From Dyadobacter sp. Leaf189 (GTDB lineage Bacteria; Bacteroidota; Bacteroidia; Cytophagales; Spirosomataceae), in contig NZ_LMPS01000005.1 of the NCBI RefSeq assembly GCF_001424405.1, forward strand, positions 124,001-188,000: a DNA stretch of 64,000 nucleotides, in the 5' to 3' direction. The position numbers and the translations under genes are program-made. The notes below the pieces were generated by a model. That model had not been told where the DNA came from. It did not search any database and worked only from the letters and a program-made list of their open reading frames with translations. Shown here in pieces: positions 35,468 through 45,480 of the stretch. Positions within the stretch are counted from its first letter, which is position 1, and every line of letters starts with the position of its first letter.

Positions 35468-37063
35468 TTACCAGTTAGGATTTTGTGTCAGGTTAGGATT
35501 GAGGTCCCGTTCTTTTTGCGGAATCGGCCAAAGATAGTGACGGCTTGCGTCAAAAACACGGTTTGACGAGGCGGCCTGCACAGTAACCAGCTTACCTGCA
35601 TTGTCAGTATAGGTAATGCCGTAAACAGGGCCCTTCATGACCTGCTCGGCTGTTTTCCAGCGGCGGATATCAAATAAATGCTGCCCTTCAAACGCCAGCT
35701 CAACAGTACGTTCGCGGCGAACGATCTCACGTAAATCAGCCTGCGTTGTGGCTTTGATTGCGGGCTGTTTCACGTCTGTCCGTCCATTCCGCACGAGATT
35801 AATCGCATTCACAACGCTCGCATCAATCTGCCCCAGCTCGATCTTCGCTTCGGCATATGTCAGCAAGATCTCAGCATAACGCAGCAGGATGATGTTGATC
35901 CCCCCGTTTGCCGGGTTCGCGTAATCTTCGGCGTTGAAATATTTTTTGATGTTAAAACCCGTCGTGGAAGCAATGTAAGTACTCCCGATCGCGTCGGCTG
36001 TGCCGCTGGTAGGACGGGGCTGAAAGGAAATCCCGCTGGGAAGCGCGTCACCTTCCAGAAATACGGAGAATCTGAGCCGGGGATCACGGTTCAGGTAAGG
36101 CTTGGCAGGATCGTAGCCGCTGGCTGCATCCGTGATCTTTTTACCGGAAATCGTTTCGTAGGTATCCACCAAAGCTTTTGTTGGCACAACCGTGCTGCCG
36201 CCATTCTTCTGGCTGTAAGGCGCCAGGTAAGCGAACACATTGATCGGATACACATCTTTTAGATGCTGCTTGTCGAAGATTACCTCATTGTTATTTTCGG
36301 CAGCGTAGGTAAAGAGTTTTTCATACGAATCGTACAAACTGTAAACCCCCAGCTTGATCACCTGATCGGCTGCCGCAGCTGCCTTTTCATAATGTCCGGC
36401 ATATAAATGCGCACGAGCCAGCAAACCCAGAGCCGCTCCTTTCGTCGCTCTTCCTCTGTCAGCCGGGCCGTAAGTAGCGGGCAGCAATGCAGCTGCCTCG
36501 GTCAGTTCTTTTTCAACAAATCCCCATATCTCTTCGACAGGAGCATTTTTCAATGTGCGGCCTTCATCAATGGTCAGTGTGGAAGTGATCAGCGGAACGG
36601 AGCCGAACAAGCCGGCGAGCTTGATGTACTGATAAGCACGCAACACTTTCGCTTCACCTTTAAACTGGTTGATCAGTGCTGTATTTGCAGTTGGTATTTT
36701 ATCAACATTTTCAAGAAAGTAATTCACGGAACGGATCCCGCGGTAGGCATTTCTCCATTCTCCGTAAATTTTCGAGCTGGTTGCATCGTAGCTGCCCTGT
36801 TCAATGTATGCGTCGATATTGAAGCTCTGGTTGATGTGCGCAATGTCGGTCACGCCGTCCCAGGAAATGACATTGATGCTGTCCAGATCGGTATAGAGCG
36901 AGTTGACAGCCAGCCGCGCATCGCCTTCTGTTTTCCAGAACAAATCTTCGGAAAGACGGTCATTCGGCACTGTTTCCAGCAAGTTGGAGTCGCACGAAGA
37001 AAGGCTCAATGCAAGCGCCGCAACTCCCGAGTATATGAGGTATTTGATGGTATTTGTTTTCAT
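35468..37063 (-). CDS. SusD/RagB family outer-membrane nutrient-binding lipoprotein
   Basis: 531 residues from the ATG of MKTNTIKYLIYSGVAALALS; a TTG two codons earlier is ignored. Lipobox LSSC (Cys24). SusD features: YRGIRSVNYFLENVDKIP, KVLRAYQYIKLAGLFGSVPL, ALGLLARAHLYAGHYEKA and RYAEILLTYAEAKIELG with RRERTVELAFEGQHLFDIRRW. It forms the surface lid over the SusC transporter encoded 22 bases upstream. The neighbouring sulfatase implies a sulfated ligand. Confidence 0.95.
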   Translation of the reverse strand: MKTNTIKYLIYSGVAALALSLSSCDSNLLETVPNDRLSEDLFWKTEGDARLAVNSLYTDLDSINVISWDGVTDIAHINQSFNIDAYIEQGSYDATSSKIYGEWRNAYRGIRSVNYFLENVDKIPTANTALINQFKGEAKVLRAYQYIKLAGLFGSVPLITSTLTIDEGRTLKNAPVEEIWGFVEKELTEAAALLPATYGPADRGRATKGAALGLLARAHLYAGHYEKAAAAADQVIKLGVYSLYDSYEKLFTYAAENNNEVIFDKQHLKDVYPINVFAYLAPYSQKNGGSTVVPTKALVDTYETISGKKITDAASGYDPAKPYLNRDPRLRFSVFLEGDALPSGISFQPRPTSGTADAIGSTYIASTTGFNIKKYFNAEDYANPANGGINIILLRYAEILLTYAEAKIELGQIDASVVNAINLVRNGRTDVKQPAIKATTQADLREIVRRERTVELAFEGQHLFDIRRWKTAEQVMKGPVYGITYTDNAGKLVTVQAASSNRVFDASRHYLWPIPQKERDLNPNLTQNPNW

Positions 37064-37085
37064 GATCAATGCTTTTGAATGCGGG

Positions 37086-40000
37086 TCAGAATTGCAGATT
37101 TAAGCCGAAGGTGTACAATGCAGTTTGCGGAAAGTATACCGCACGGCCCGATGGTACTTCCGGGTCGAGATTCCATTCATTCAGCTTGGAGAATGTCAGC
37201 AGGTTGGTCGCAGAAGTATACACGCGGATTTTGTTCAGGCGCAGCTTGCTTGCCATGTCCGCCGGGATAGTATAAGCAAGCTGCACGTTTTTAAGGCGCA
37301 GGTACGATCCGTCGATCACCAGTCTGTCAGAAGTAGCCACATTGCGCAGGTCAAATTTCACCGGACGGGGGAAACGTGCGCCGGGGTTTTCGGGAGTCCA
37401 GTAGTTGTTGGTGTAAATCTCATGCGTGAATCCTTCCTGGTTACCCATTTCGGCCAATGCACCTGCGAGCCGCGCGTCTACTTTCGCCGCTCCCTGAAAA
37501 AGGATACTTAGGTCAAAACCTTTGTAAGAAAAATCCGTGTTCAGGCCGAAGGTATATTTCGGGAAAGAGTTGCCTATTACGGTCATATCATCTGCATTGA
37601 TCTTTCCGTCACCGTTCCTGTCTACGTATTTGACGTCACCTGGCTTGGTGTTCGCTGCGTAAGTCGCCTTGTATTCTGCAATCTCCTGCTCGGACTGGAA
37701 CAAGCCATCGGTCTGATAACCCCAGAGTGTATTGATCGGTAACCCTTTTGCAATGATGTACCTCGGGTCGATATCGGAACCGGTAATATAGGGGCCTGTG
37801 CCTTTCAGGTCAGTAACTTTGTTTTCATTAATACTCAAATTGGCACCCAGATTGTACCGGAAGCTGGAAGTACTCTGGCCACCGCGGTAGTTGGCGCTGA
37901 ATTCCCAACCTTTGTTTTCTACCGATCCCGCATTCTGGGGCGGTGCTTTCAACCCGATGGTGGCAGGGATATCCAGGTTAAGCAGAATGTCGTCGGTCAG
38001 CTTGCGGTAATAATCAGCTGTAAAAGTCAGTCTTCTGTTTAGCAATGCAGCGTCTATTCCGAGGTCAAGCTGCGTGGTCGATTCCCATCCGAGATTTGTA
38101 TTGGCCAGTGTGGTAGGCCGGTAGCCCTGGGCGGGCGTTCCGCCGAATGTATATCCGTAGGCAGTCAGCGCGGAATAGTAGCTGTAAAGGTCCACCGACT
38201 GGTTTCCCGTAATACCCCATGAACCACGTAGTTTCAGATCATTAACCGCATTTTCCAATCTACCCCAGAAAGCTTCTTTCGAGATCCGCCAGCCGGCAGA
38301 GAAGGAAGGGAAGAAGCTGTACTGCTTGTTGCCTGTGAATTTGGATGAACCGTCATAGCGCCCATTTGCCTCAAAAAGATATTTTTCTTTAAAGTCATAA
38401 TTTACCCGGCCAAAAAACGACCTGAGCCCGTATTCCGCATCATTGCCGCCGTTGCTTTTCGTTCCGTCGTTTGCGCCCTGCCCGATTGAACCAATGTCGT
38501 TGTTGTAAAAACGTTCCCGGTAGGCCGACAGGAAAGTCTGCGTATTTCCGATCTGCGAGTAGCCCGCCAGTACTTTCAGGTTATGTTCGCCAAAGCCTTT
38601 TTCGTAAGTAAGCAAGTTGTTGATAGTGTACTCGCGCAAGCTGTTGCGCACTTCCGTAAGCGAGTTGATCGCAACCGTTTTGGTTACATTGGTATTTTTG
38701 TCAACGTTTGTATAGGAGTTCGTGAAGTTCTTTTGAGATACAAAAGTACCCCGGCCCGCAATCTGCGTCGAGAATGTCAGGCCCTCAGCAAGGTCGATGT
38801 CTGCTTTGATGTAACCCGCGAGATAGTCCGTGTTCTGCCGCGACTGGCCGCCTATTTCGTTAAACATCAACGGGTTGTTTCCCTGTGTACTCAGTCCGTA
38901 AGTGCCGTCGGGATATTTGGGAACTGCCCACAATGTACCGTGGAAAAAGTTGTTCAGCGGCTGCGGGTTGTTGGCTGCATTGTTTACGGTCGGGTTCAAT
39001 GTGCGGCTGTACCGGTAATTGATATCGCCGCTTACACGGATCCTTTTTGAAACATCATAGTCGGTGTTCAGCCTGAACTCACCAATTGTATTGGAGTAGC
39101 CCGCAATGACGCCCTGCTGATCCTGGTACCTTGCGCTCAATCTGGTGCGCAGCACGTCAGTACCGCCTGCAACGGAGATCGTATGGTTTTGCTGCGGCGC
39201 AGCGCGGAGCATGGTTTCAAACCAGGTGTTGGGCAAAGGATACTTCTCTCGGTCTGTTGCATTCACGTAAGCCTGAATGGATTCTTCTGTAAAACGCGCA
39301 GGCAAAGTCACGCCTGCATTGGTGTAAGCCGCTACCTGCTCCCGCATGTAAGCCTCGATTCCCATCATTTTGGGCACATTATTGGATTTCTGGATTGCGT
39401 AGTAGCCGTGATAATCCACCTGTACCTTGCCACCTTTCGCTCTTTTTGTTGTTACAAGAATAACTCCGTTTGTGGCGCGTGAACCGTAAATCGCCGTGGA
39501 AGAAGCGTCTTTCAGCACCGAAACAGACTCGATATCGTCAGGGTTAATATCACTCAGCCGCTGCTCAATGCCGTCGACGATCACCAATGCATCATTTTTA
39601 CCCAAATCAAATCCGCTTGTACTGCTTCCATTGATATTGAAAGTGGTAATACCGCGGACCCGGATACTGGCATTGGATTTACCCGGAGAGCCGCCCTGGT
39701 CGAGCACGGTCACACCCGGCATCAAGCCCTGAAACGACTGCTGAATGTTGGAGACCGGTCGCCGTGTAATGGCCTCGCCGCCGATCTGCGAAATAGAGTT
39801 GGTAAGCGCATTGCGCTTTTGCGTACCGTAACCTACTACGACAACTTCTTCAAGCTGCTTGGTATCAGCCGCGAGCTTCACGTCCACAACGCTGCGGCCG
39901 TTTACAGCCACTTCCTGGGTTACGTACCCGATACCCGAGAAAACAAGGGTAGCCTCACCGGGCGCGGTGATTCCGTACTTACCGTCGGCATCGGTAGAAG

Positions 40001-40184
40001 TACCGGTTAGTGAATTTTTGATGACGATGTTGACACCTGGAACGGGAGAATTGTCGCCGGCCGACGTGACCGTTCCTGAGACAGCACCATTTTGTGCAAA
40101 GACGTTAAGTGCAAAAAGCACCATCGCCGCCAGCTGCACGCTGACAATGCGATACAGCGGTTTGAGGGAAGAGTTTTGATACAT
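37086..40184 (-). CDS. SusC/RagA family TonB-linked outer-membrane transporter
   Basis: 1032 residues with signal peptide LYRIVSVQLAAMVLFALNVFAQ. Regulatory-like domain GTVTSAGDNSPVPGVNIVIKN, SusC signature LEEVVVVGYGTQKRNALTNS, plug segments ALVIVDGIEQRLSDINPDDI and SVSVLKDASSTAIYGSRATNG, then the barrel ending TFGLNLQF. Heads a SusC-SusD-sulfatase operon. A Bacteroidota-type promoter candidate lies about 107 bases upstream. Confidence 0.95.
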   Translation of the reverse strand: MYQNSSLKPLYRIVSVQLAAMVLFALNVFAQNGAVSGTVTSAGDNSPVPGVNIVIKNSLTGTSTDADGKYGITAPGEATLVFSGIGYVTQEVAVNGRSVVDVKLAADTKQLEEVVVVGYGTQKRNALTNSISQIGGEAITRRPVSNIQQSFQGLMPGVTVLDQGGSPGKSNASIRVRGITTFNINGSSTSGFDLGKNDALVIVDGIEQRLSDINPDDIESVSVLKDASSTAIYGSRATNGVILVTTKRAKGGKVQVDYHGYYAIQKSNNVPKMMGIEAYMREQVAAYTNAGVTLPARFTEESIQAYVNATDREKYPLPNTWFETMLRAAPQQNHTISVAGGTDVLRTRLSARYQDQQGVIAGYSNTIGEFRLNTDYDVSKRIRVSGDINYRYSRTLNPTVNNAANNPQPLNNFFHGTLWAVPKYPDGTYGLSTQGNNPLMFNEIGGQSRQNTDYLAGYIKADIDLAEGLTFSTQIAGRGTFVSQKNFTNSYTNVDKNTNVTKTVAINSLTEVRNSLREYTINNLLTYEKGFGEHNLKVLAGYSQIGNTQTFLSAYRERFYNNDIGSIGQGANDGTKSNGGNDAEYGLRSFFGRVNYDFKEKYLFEANGRYDGSSKFTGNKQYSFFPSFSAGWRISKEAFWGRLENAVNDLKLRGSWGITGNQSVDLYSYYSALTAYGYTFGGTPAQGYRPTTLANTNLGWESTTQLDLGIDAALLNRRLTFTADYYRKLTDDILLNLDIPATIGLKAPPQNAGSVENKGWEFSANYRGGQSTSSFRYNLGANLSINENKVTDLKGTGPYITGSDIDPRYIIAKGLPINTLWGYQTDGLFQSEQEIAEYKATYAANTKPGDVKYVDRNGDGKINADDMTVIGNSFPKYTFGLNTDFSYKGFDLSILFQGAAKVDARLAGALAEMGNQEGFTHEIYTNNYWTPENPGARFPRPVKFDLRNVATSDRLVIDGSYLRLKNVQLAYTIPADMASKLRLNKIRVYTSATNLLTFSKLNEWNLDPEVPSGRAVYFPQTALYTFGLNLQF

Positions 40185-40637
40185 AAAAATTAGGGAAATA
40201 GCGCCTAGCCCCTTGTTTGAAGGCAGTTCATGCTGGTGCTTGTTTTGACTGGGATGCTGATTAGCATACTTAACCTACTAATCTGATAGACAAAGTAAAG
40301 TACAGTTTAGCGAACAAGCAACCGCCCCGCATTTAATTCCTGTTTTTTACCTTACAATCCGGGATTGATTATAGTTAAAGCAGTTAAAGTTCAATGAAAA
40401 CATGTGCTTTTGCCGGATTTTGGTAGCAGATACAGTAGTTTTCCGGCGTACCTATGGAATAGTTTGAAAGCTTTTTTACAATCTTTTGCTCAAAAAATAC
40501 CAGCGTGTCAAACCCAGCGTTTTCATGCGGGTGTGATCTTGTTGCGAGCTACTTTTGGGTTTTATCCGGATTAAAGCCTACATTAGGCTGAAATACAGAA
40601 CTTTTCGTAACCCACCTTTCATCGTAAACTCTTCTAA
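40185..40637. other. Divergent intergenic region between SusC and desaturase genes
   Basis: 453 bases without a supported gene. Contains the promoter candidate for the SusC operon (40291-40317). The stretch gggatgctgattagcat has a small dyad (atgctgattagcat, 40252-40265). Nothing else recognised. Confidence 0.6.
40291..40317 (-). promoter_or_regulatory. Candidate Bacteroidota sigma promoter of the SusC-SusD-sulfatase operon
   Basis: On the minus strand, TTG is followed after 17 bases by TTACTTTG, close to the TTG/TAnnTTTG promoter pattern of Bacteroidota, with a leader of about 100 bases before SusC. One mismatch at a conserved -7 position. Confidence 0.35.
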
Positions 40638-41675
40638 ATGGCTTTTTTTGATTATGTATTGCAGGTCCCTTCGTACGGGTGGAAGGATGAAAAAGGGGAT
40701 CTTGTCAAGCCGAGCACCGGTCAGATCCTGCGTGAGTTCTTTTCCAGGCTCAATGTGGTGAAAGACCGGAGGAACTGGCTTTCGTTTTTCAGCTGGGCGC
40801 GGGTGCTGCTGCTGATGCCATTCTTCTTTCTGTTCGTTTTTAAATTTTTCAGTCTGTGGATGCTCGCTGCTGCATTTCTATACAGCATGATCATCATGGG
40901 TACCCACGGGACTATCTGGCACCATCGCTACTGTACGCACGGCGCCTATAAATTCAGGAACTCATTCTGGCGGTTTTTTACCAAGAATCTGACGGTATCT
41001 GTCGTTCCCGAAGAGATCTACGCCATTTCTCACCATGTTCATCATTTGAAGTCCGACCAGCCCGGCGATCCGTATAATGCGAGCGCGGGCTTTTTGTACT
41101 GTTTCCTGGCGGATGTCAATCACCAGCCGATTGCAAAGGATCTCAGTGAGGCGGATTACCAGCGTGTCACAAAGTTGATGGAGCACACCGGCGTGAAAGG
41201 GAATACCTATCAGCAATACCTGAAATGGGGCTCTTATGTTAACCCGGGCGACGCGGTGATCAACTGGATTTTCAACTGGTCTTTCTGGTACCTCGCATTT
41301 TACCTGATGGGCGGGCACGCGCTGGCTTGTACGTTGTTCGGAGCGGCGGGCTTCTGGGCAATTGGTGTGCGGACTTTCAATTACGAAGGCCACGGAAAAG
41401 GCGAGGACAAGCAGCGGCCGGGCGTTGATTACAACAACAAAGACAGATCCATTAACCAGCTGTGGCCGGGCCTGGTGGCAGGAGAATGGCACAATAACCA
41501 CCATTTGTTCCCGCAGAGTGCACGCAGCGGTTTCCAGCCACACCAGGTTGACCTTGCTTTTTATTATATCAAACTGATGCGCAAATTGGGCGCGGTAAGC
41601 AGCTATAATGATTCAAAGCAGGTTTTCTACGACCGTTATTACAAGCCGGTCAAAAAGGAGGAACAAGTACATTGA
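40638..41675 (+). CDS. Membrane fatty acid (acyl-CoA type) desaturase
   Basis: 345 residues with four to five hydrophobic helices. The three histidine boxes of di-iron desaturases are present: HHRYCTH (residues 95-101), HHVHH (132-136) and EWHNNHH (283-289). The spacing and the GTHGTIWHHR context fit the stearoyl-CoA desaturase-like group, which introduces cis double bonds into membrane lipid acyl chains and so adjusts fluidity. Monocistronic; no regulator adjacent. Confidence 0.92.
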   Translation: MAFFDYVLQVPSYGWKDEKGDLVKPSTGQILREFFSRLNVVKDRRNWLSFFSWARVLLLMPFFFLFVFKFFSLWMLAAAFLYSMIIMGTHGTIWHHRYCTHGAYKFRNSFWRFFTKNLTVSVVPEEIYAISHHVHHLKSDQPGDPYNASAGFLYCFLADVNHQPIAKDLSEADYQRVTKLMEHTGVKGNTYQQYLKWGSYVNPGDAVINWIFNWSFWYLAFYLMGGHALACTLFGAAGFWAIGVRTFNYEGHGKGEDKQRPGVDYNNKDRSINQLWPGLVAGEWHNNHHLFPQSARSGFQPHQVDLAFYYIKLMRKLGAVSSYNDSKQVFYDRYYKPVKKEEQVH

Positions 41676-41820
41676 TGTGCTGACAAACGCCTGTTTGTTC
41701 AATTCCGGCTGTCGGGGCACAAGTTTCTCTCTTTCTCATTGACGTTTATTGGTATGGAAGTTTAGCAAATTCGATGTCGCCAACCCGGCGGCAGCTAGAA
41801 TCTTGGCTAAAATCCAGACT

Positions 41821-44187
41821 ATGACACCGGTTATTACCCGCATTTCCTTCTTCAATTCACAAAAAGTCAGGGACTTTGTCCTTTTAATCCTGCTTGTGCT
41901 GCTCACCAGCACATTGCCGCTACTCGCACAGAAGCCTGCGGAAAAAGAAACCCCCAGTGTGGTAATACCGGACACGCTGCTGTTTAAGATCGAGAACGCG
42001 CAGGCGGTGATCACGCAGATCAATGCAGCCAATAAAAAGGGTTACGGAAGCGCCGATATCAGGCGCGAGCTGGGTGTTGCCAAAACCAATGTAAGCCAGA
42101 TACAGGAGGCGATCAAAGTAGAGAAGACGGCTCCTGATAGTAAAAGTCTGGCCAATTACCGGCTGATGCTCACCGATATTCAGCAAAAAACAAGTGCCTG
42201 GCGCAAGCAGCTTTCCCGCTATAATGCCGAGCTGCAAAGTATGTCGTCGTCGGTGATCGAGTTTGGCCGGGATTCGCTGCTCACCATCGACAATGGCGAT
42301 TCTACGCAAAAGAAGCTGTACAAAGGTCAGATAGCCGAGCTGAGGCGCAAGCTGCAGGAGGCAGGGGAGACGACCACTGCCAACCTGGACACCGTAAGTA
42401 ACCTGCTCGCCGATGTTTCGGAGGTCTATTTTGCGGCCAACGATCTAAGTGGCACGATCAACGATTACATCAAAGAATCAGGTAAAAACCTGCTCGGACA
42501 GGAATCAAGCTATCTCTGGAAAGCCCGCCAGAAAGACAGCTCCGACAATATGAACCGGCTGATCAAAGTCTCTTATGCCGGCCAGAATAAGGTTTTGCGG
42601 TACTTCCTGCAGTCTACCTGGGACAACCGCGTGTTTTTGCTGCTGCTCTGCATTGGTTTTTTCGCATGGATTTACATTAATTTCAACTTCGCCAAAAGTG
42701 CCAGGCTGAGCAAGGAGGTAGGTCCGACCGATTTCAAATTCATCGGGCATAAACCTTTTCTGGCGACGCTAATTTTACTGTTCAATATCACGCCGCTTTT
42801 TGAGCCCCGTTCACCTTCCATTTACATTGAGCTCAACCAGTTTCTGCTGGTCATCACACTTACATTCTTCTTCCTGAAAATGCTGCCGCGCGAGCAGCTT
42901 GCGTGGTGGTTTTCCGTCATCGTTTTGTACCTGCTCACAGTCGGTGCCAATGTGGTTGTGGACGGATCTTTTCTGCTCCGGTTTGCATTTCTGGGGCTTA
43001 GTGCCGCTTCCATTGCATTTGGATGGTGGTTTTTCAAGATTGTCAAAAAGGCCAATCTGGGTGAAAGGCTGATCAAGCCGGTGGTGATCATCTACATCGT
43101 ACTGCACGTACTGGCAATCCTGCTCAATGTTTTCGGGCGGCTTTCTTTGGCCAAAGCATTCAGCATTACTGCTATCAGCGGGTTGATCCAGGTGGTCAGC
43201 CTGACAGTTTTCGTGCACATGCTCACCGAGGCGCTTGACTTGCATATCCGCGTTAGTACAGCCGCAAAAATGCTCTTTTCGCGCGTCAGTGCGCAGCGTA
43301 CAAGATTGTATTTTCAGCGGCTGGTGTTGTTTGTTTCCATTGTGCTCTGGCTGATGGTATTCTGTATCAACCTCAATATCATCGGTGCGGTATTCGACTT
43401 TGCATTACAGATCCTCGAAAAAGAGCGGACTTTCGGCAGCGTGACATTTACCCTCGAAAACGTGCTGTTTTTTGCTGTTACGATCTGGCTTGCCAACAGC
43501 CTGCAAAAAAATGTAGGCTACTTCTTCTCCGGCCACGATGTAAGCTTTGCTGCGGATTCGGGACATAAGGGTTCAAAGCTCGCATTGATCCGGCTGCTGA
43601 TCATTGTCGTCGGCTTTCTGATTGCCGTAACAGTTTCCGGCGTACCGCTGACAAGGATCACCGTTCTCCTTGGTGCATTGGGCGTAGGTATCGGGCTTGG
43701 TATGCAGAACATCGTCAACAATTTCGTATCCGGGATCATCCTGATTTTTGAAAAACCATTCACGATAGGCGATTACATTGAATTGGCAGATAAGAAAGGC
43801 AAGGTGCTCGACATCGGTATCCGGTCCAGCCGGCTGCTCACACCGCTGGGTTCAAAGGTCATTATTCCCAACGGCGACCTGCTCTCAGGCCGGCTGGTAA
43901 ACTACACAACGAGTGACGCCAGGTTAAAGGCGGAAATCACATTTAAAATCAGCATTGAGGCTGATTTAGAGCGTGTCAAGAAAGTGATACACGATATTGT
44001 CGACAATGCGGAGGGTACCGTCAAGAACGCACCTCGCCAGATCCTCTTCAATGCGATCGCTGCGGATAATATCGAGCTGAAAATCCTGGTCTGGCTGAAT
44101 GATGTGTACCAGGAAACGACATTTAAAAGCTACGTTCTGGAACAAACGCTGATCCGTTTCAAGGCAGAAGGGATCAAGATCATGTAG
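41821..44187 (+). CDS. Large MscS family mechanosensitive ion channel
   Basis: 788 residues from the ATG of MTPVITRISFFNSQKVRDF, which leads into signal segment LLILLVLLTSTLPLLAQ; a TTG 24 codons upstream is less likely. Residues 40-240 are a helical, coiled-coil-rich periplasmic domain (IENAQAVITQINAANKKG). Several membrane helices follow. The MscS core near residues 600-770 shows LGALGVGIGLGMQNIVNNFVSGIILIFEKPFTIGDYI and the beta domain IRSSRLLTPLGSKVIIPNGDLLS. Opens on membrane tension to release solutes during osmotic downshock. Its stop is 12 bases from that of the convergent AraC gene; a short cctc/gagg hairpin with a T run lies between. Confidence 0.93.
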   Translation: MTPVITRISFFNSQKVRDFVLLILLVLLTSTLPLLAQKPAEKETPSVVIPDTLLFKIENAQAVITQINAANKKGYGSADIRRELGVAKTNVSQIQEAIKVEKTAPDSKSLANYRLMLTDIQQKTSAWRKQLSRYNAELQSMSSSVIEFGRDSLLTIDNGDSTQKKLYKGQIAELRRKLQEAGETTTANLDTVSNLLADVSEVYFAANDLSGTINDYIKESGKNLLGQESSYLWKARQKDSSDNMNRLIKVSYAGQNKVLRYFLQSTWDNRVFLLLLCIGFFAWIYINFNFAKSARLSKEVGPTDFKFIGHKPFLATLILLFNITPLFEPRSPSIYIELNQFLLVITLTFFFLKMLPREQLAWWFSVIVLYLLTVGANVVVDGSFLLRFAFLGLSAASIAFGWWFFKIVKKANLGERLIKPVVIIYIVLHVLAILLNVFGRLSLAKAFSITAISGLIQVVSLTVFVHMLTEALDLHIRVSTAAKMLFSRVSAQRTRLYFQRLVLFVSIVLWLMVFCINLNIIGAVFDFALQILEKERTFGSVTFTLENVLFFAVTIWLANSLQKNVGYFFSGHDVSFAADSGHKGSKLALIRLLIIVVGFLIAVTVSGVPLTRITVLLGALGVGIGLGMQNIVNNFVSGIILIFEKPFTIGDYIELADKKGKVLDIGIRSSRLLTPLGSKVIIPNGDLLSGRLVNYTTSDARLKAEITFKISIEADLERVKKVIHDIVDNAEGTVKNAPRQILFNAIAADNIELKILVWLNDVYQETTFKSYVLEQTLIRFKAEGIKIM

Positions 44188-44199
44188 CCTTAACTAGCC

Positions 44200-45315
44200 T
44201 CAAAGTGCCTCCACGGAGGAGGTTTTTTCCATTGCCTGCGTAAAAAGCTGGGCGAGTACATCAGAGAGATGCAGCAAGTGCAGCAGGCATATCCTGATCT
44301 TATTGGGCAAGATCCCGTAATACTTTTTGAATGCAGCCGTGAAGTGGGTTGCATTCTTGTAGCCCGCGCGCTGGGCGATTTCAGCTACCCGGTTGCCGGG
44401 CTCTTTCAGCATTTGCATCGAAGTTTCCATTCGCAGATCGTGCAGGTAGCCAAAAACAGGTTTTCCGAAAACTTCCTTGAAATACTTTTTCAGACTGAAT
44501 TCATTGGTGCCCACCTGGTGCGCCAGCTCCCGCAGCGACCACGGCTTATCGAGGTTTTCTGACAATATCCTGCGCGCAAGATGCATTTTGTCTTTGTCCG
44601 ATTCTTTCAGGTTAACCGAGATATCCGGCACGGGCAAATGTTCGTATTGTTCAAACTGGAATGCCAGCAGCTCGATTACTTTCGCCTTGATGAAAAGACT
44701 CTTGTAATAGCCGCTGTAAGTGCAGTTAAGTATCTCAAAAAGGGACGAAACCATTTTACTGGTGACGGGCAGGTTCCTCCTGAGCATAAAAGCAGGCAGC
44801 GACCTGCTGATCCCGCTCCTGAAATGCGTGCAGATCGGATGAGAAGCAGGCAGGTTTTCAAAGAAAAAACGCGTGTCCATACTGATCGCAAAAGTCTCCA
44901 CTTCCTCGCCCGGCTTCCACTGGATCATTACATTCTTGTCCGGCAGCAAAAACAGGTTATGCTGCTGCGGTTTGAAGCGCACAAAAGGTTTTGAAGCAGT
45001 TTCCTGAAAATAGGTAGCTACACCCTGCAGGCAAAACAGCATTTGTATCCGGTCACCCGATGAATGGACCACAACAGGACCTTCTGAATGCACCCGGAAC
45101 TTGCCGTACCATATATAAAACGCTTTGGAAATAAACTCCCTGCCTGCGCCGGCTGTGTGCGCATTATCGTAAAGCAGCTCATTGTCTGTGAGTTCTTCTT
45201 CATGCAGTTCGCCGAATTCAGGAAAGGTCCAGCTGTTATGCGCATATGTATCGCCAGCTCCTTGCTCCGCATTCGTTACTCCCTGATACTTTAATTCTTT
45301 TTCTATTGTCGCCAC
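44200..45315 (-). CDS. AraC family transcriptional regulator
   Basis: 371 residues if the GTG before ATIEKELKYQGV is the start; a TTG at 45378 would add 21 residues, and there is no early ATG, so the start is uncertain. Residues about 50-170 form a ligand-sensing region (AFYIWYGKFRVHSEGPVVVHS, MLFCLQGVATYFQ, HNLFLLPDKNVMIQWKPGEE). The HTH_18-type double helix-turn-helix follows: ARRILSENLDKPWSLRELAHQVG, TNEFSLKKYFKEVFG, then VAEIAQRAGYKNATHFTAAFKKYYGILP. About 30 extra residues follow the DNA-binding domain. Divergent from the sigma factor gene; targets unknown. Confidence 0.88.
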   Translation of the reverse strand: MATIEKELKYQGVTNAEQGAGDTYAHNSWTFPEFGELHEEELTDNELLYDNAHTAGAGREFISKAFYIWYGKFRVHSEGPVVVHSSGDRIQMLFCLQGVATYFQETASKPFVRFKPQQHNLFLLPDKNVMIQWKPGEEVETFAISMDTRFFFENLPASHPICTHFRSGISRSLPAFMLRRNLPVTSKMVSSLFEILNCTYSGYYKSLFIKAKVIELLAFQFEQYEHLPVPDISVNLKESDKDKMHLARRILSENLDKPWSLRELAHQVGTNEFSLKKYFKEVFGKPVFGYLHDLRMETSMQMLKEPGNRVAEIAQRAGYKNATHFTAAFKKYYGILPNKIRICLLHLLHLSDVLAQLFTQAMEKTSSVEAL

Positions 45316-45480
45316 AGATGCATTCTCGGAAAGGTACCTGCCACAAAAATAGCCTGTATTTAGACTGCTTTTAAACAATAGATAAAAATTTTAAACCCTT
45401 ATCTGAAAATAAACCGGCCTCCATGTAATTTTTGAATGCCCGATGCGACTAATTGATGTATAACTGTCCTGAATCTGATC

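Noticed and set aside
41690..41740. tRNA-like T-arm string gttcaattccgg
   Set aside because: No acceptor stem, anticodon arm or D-arm can be built around it.
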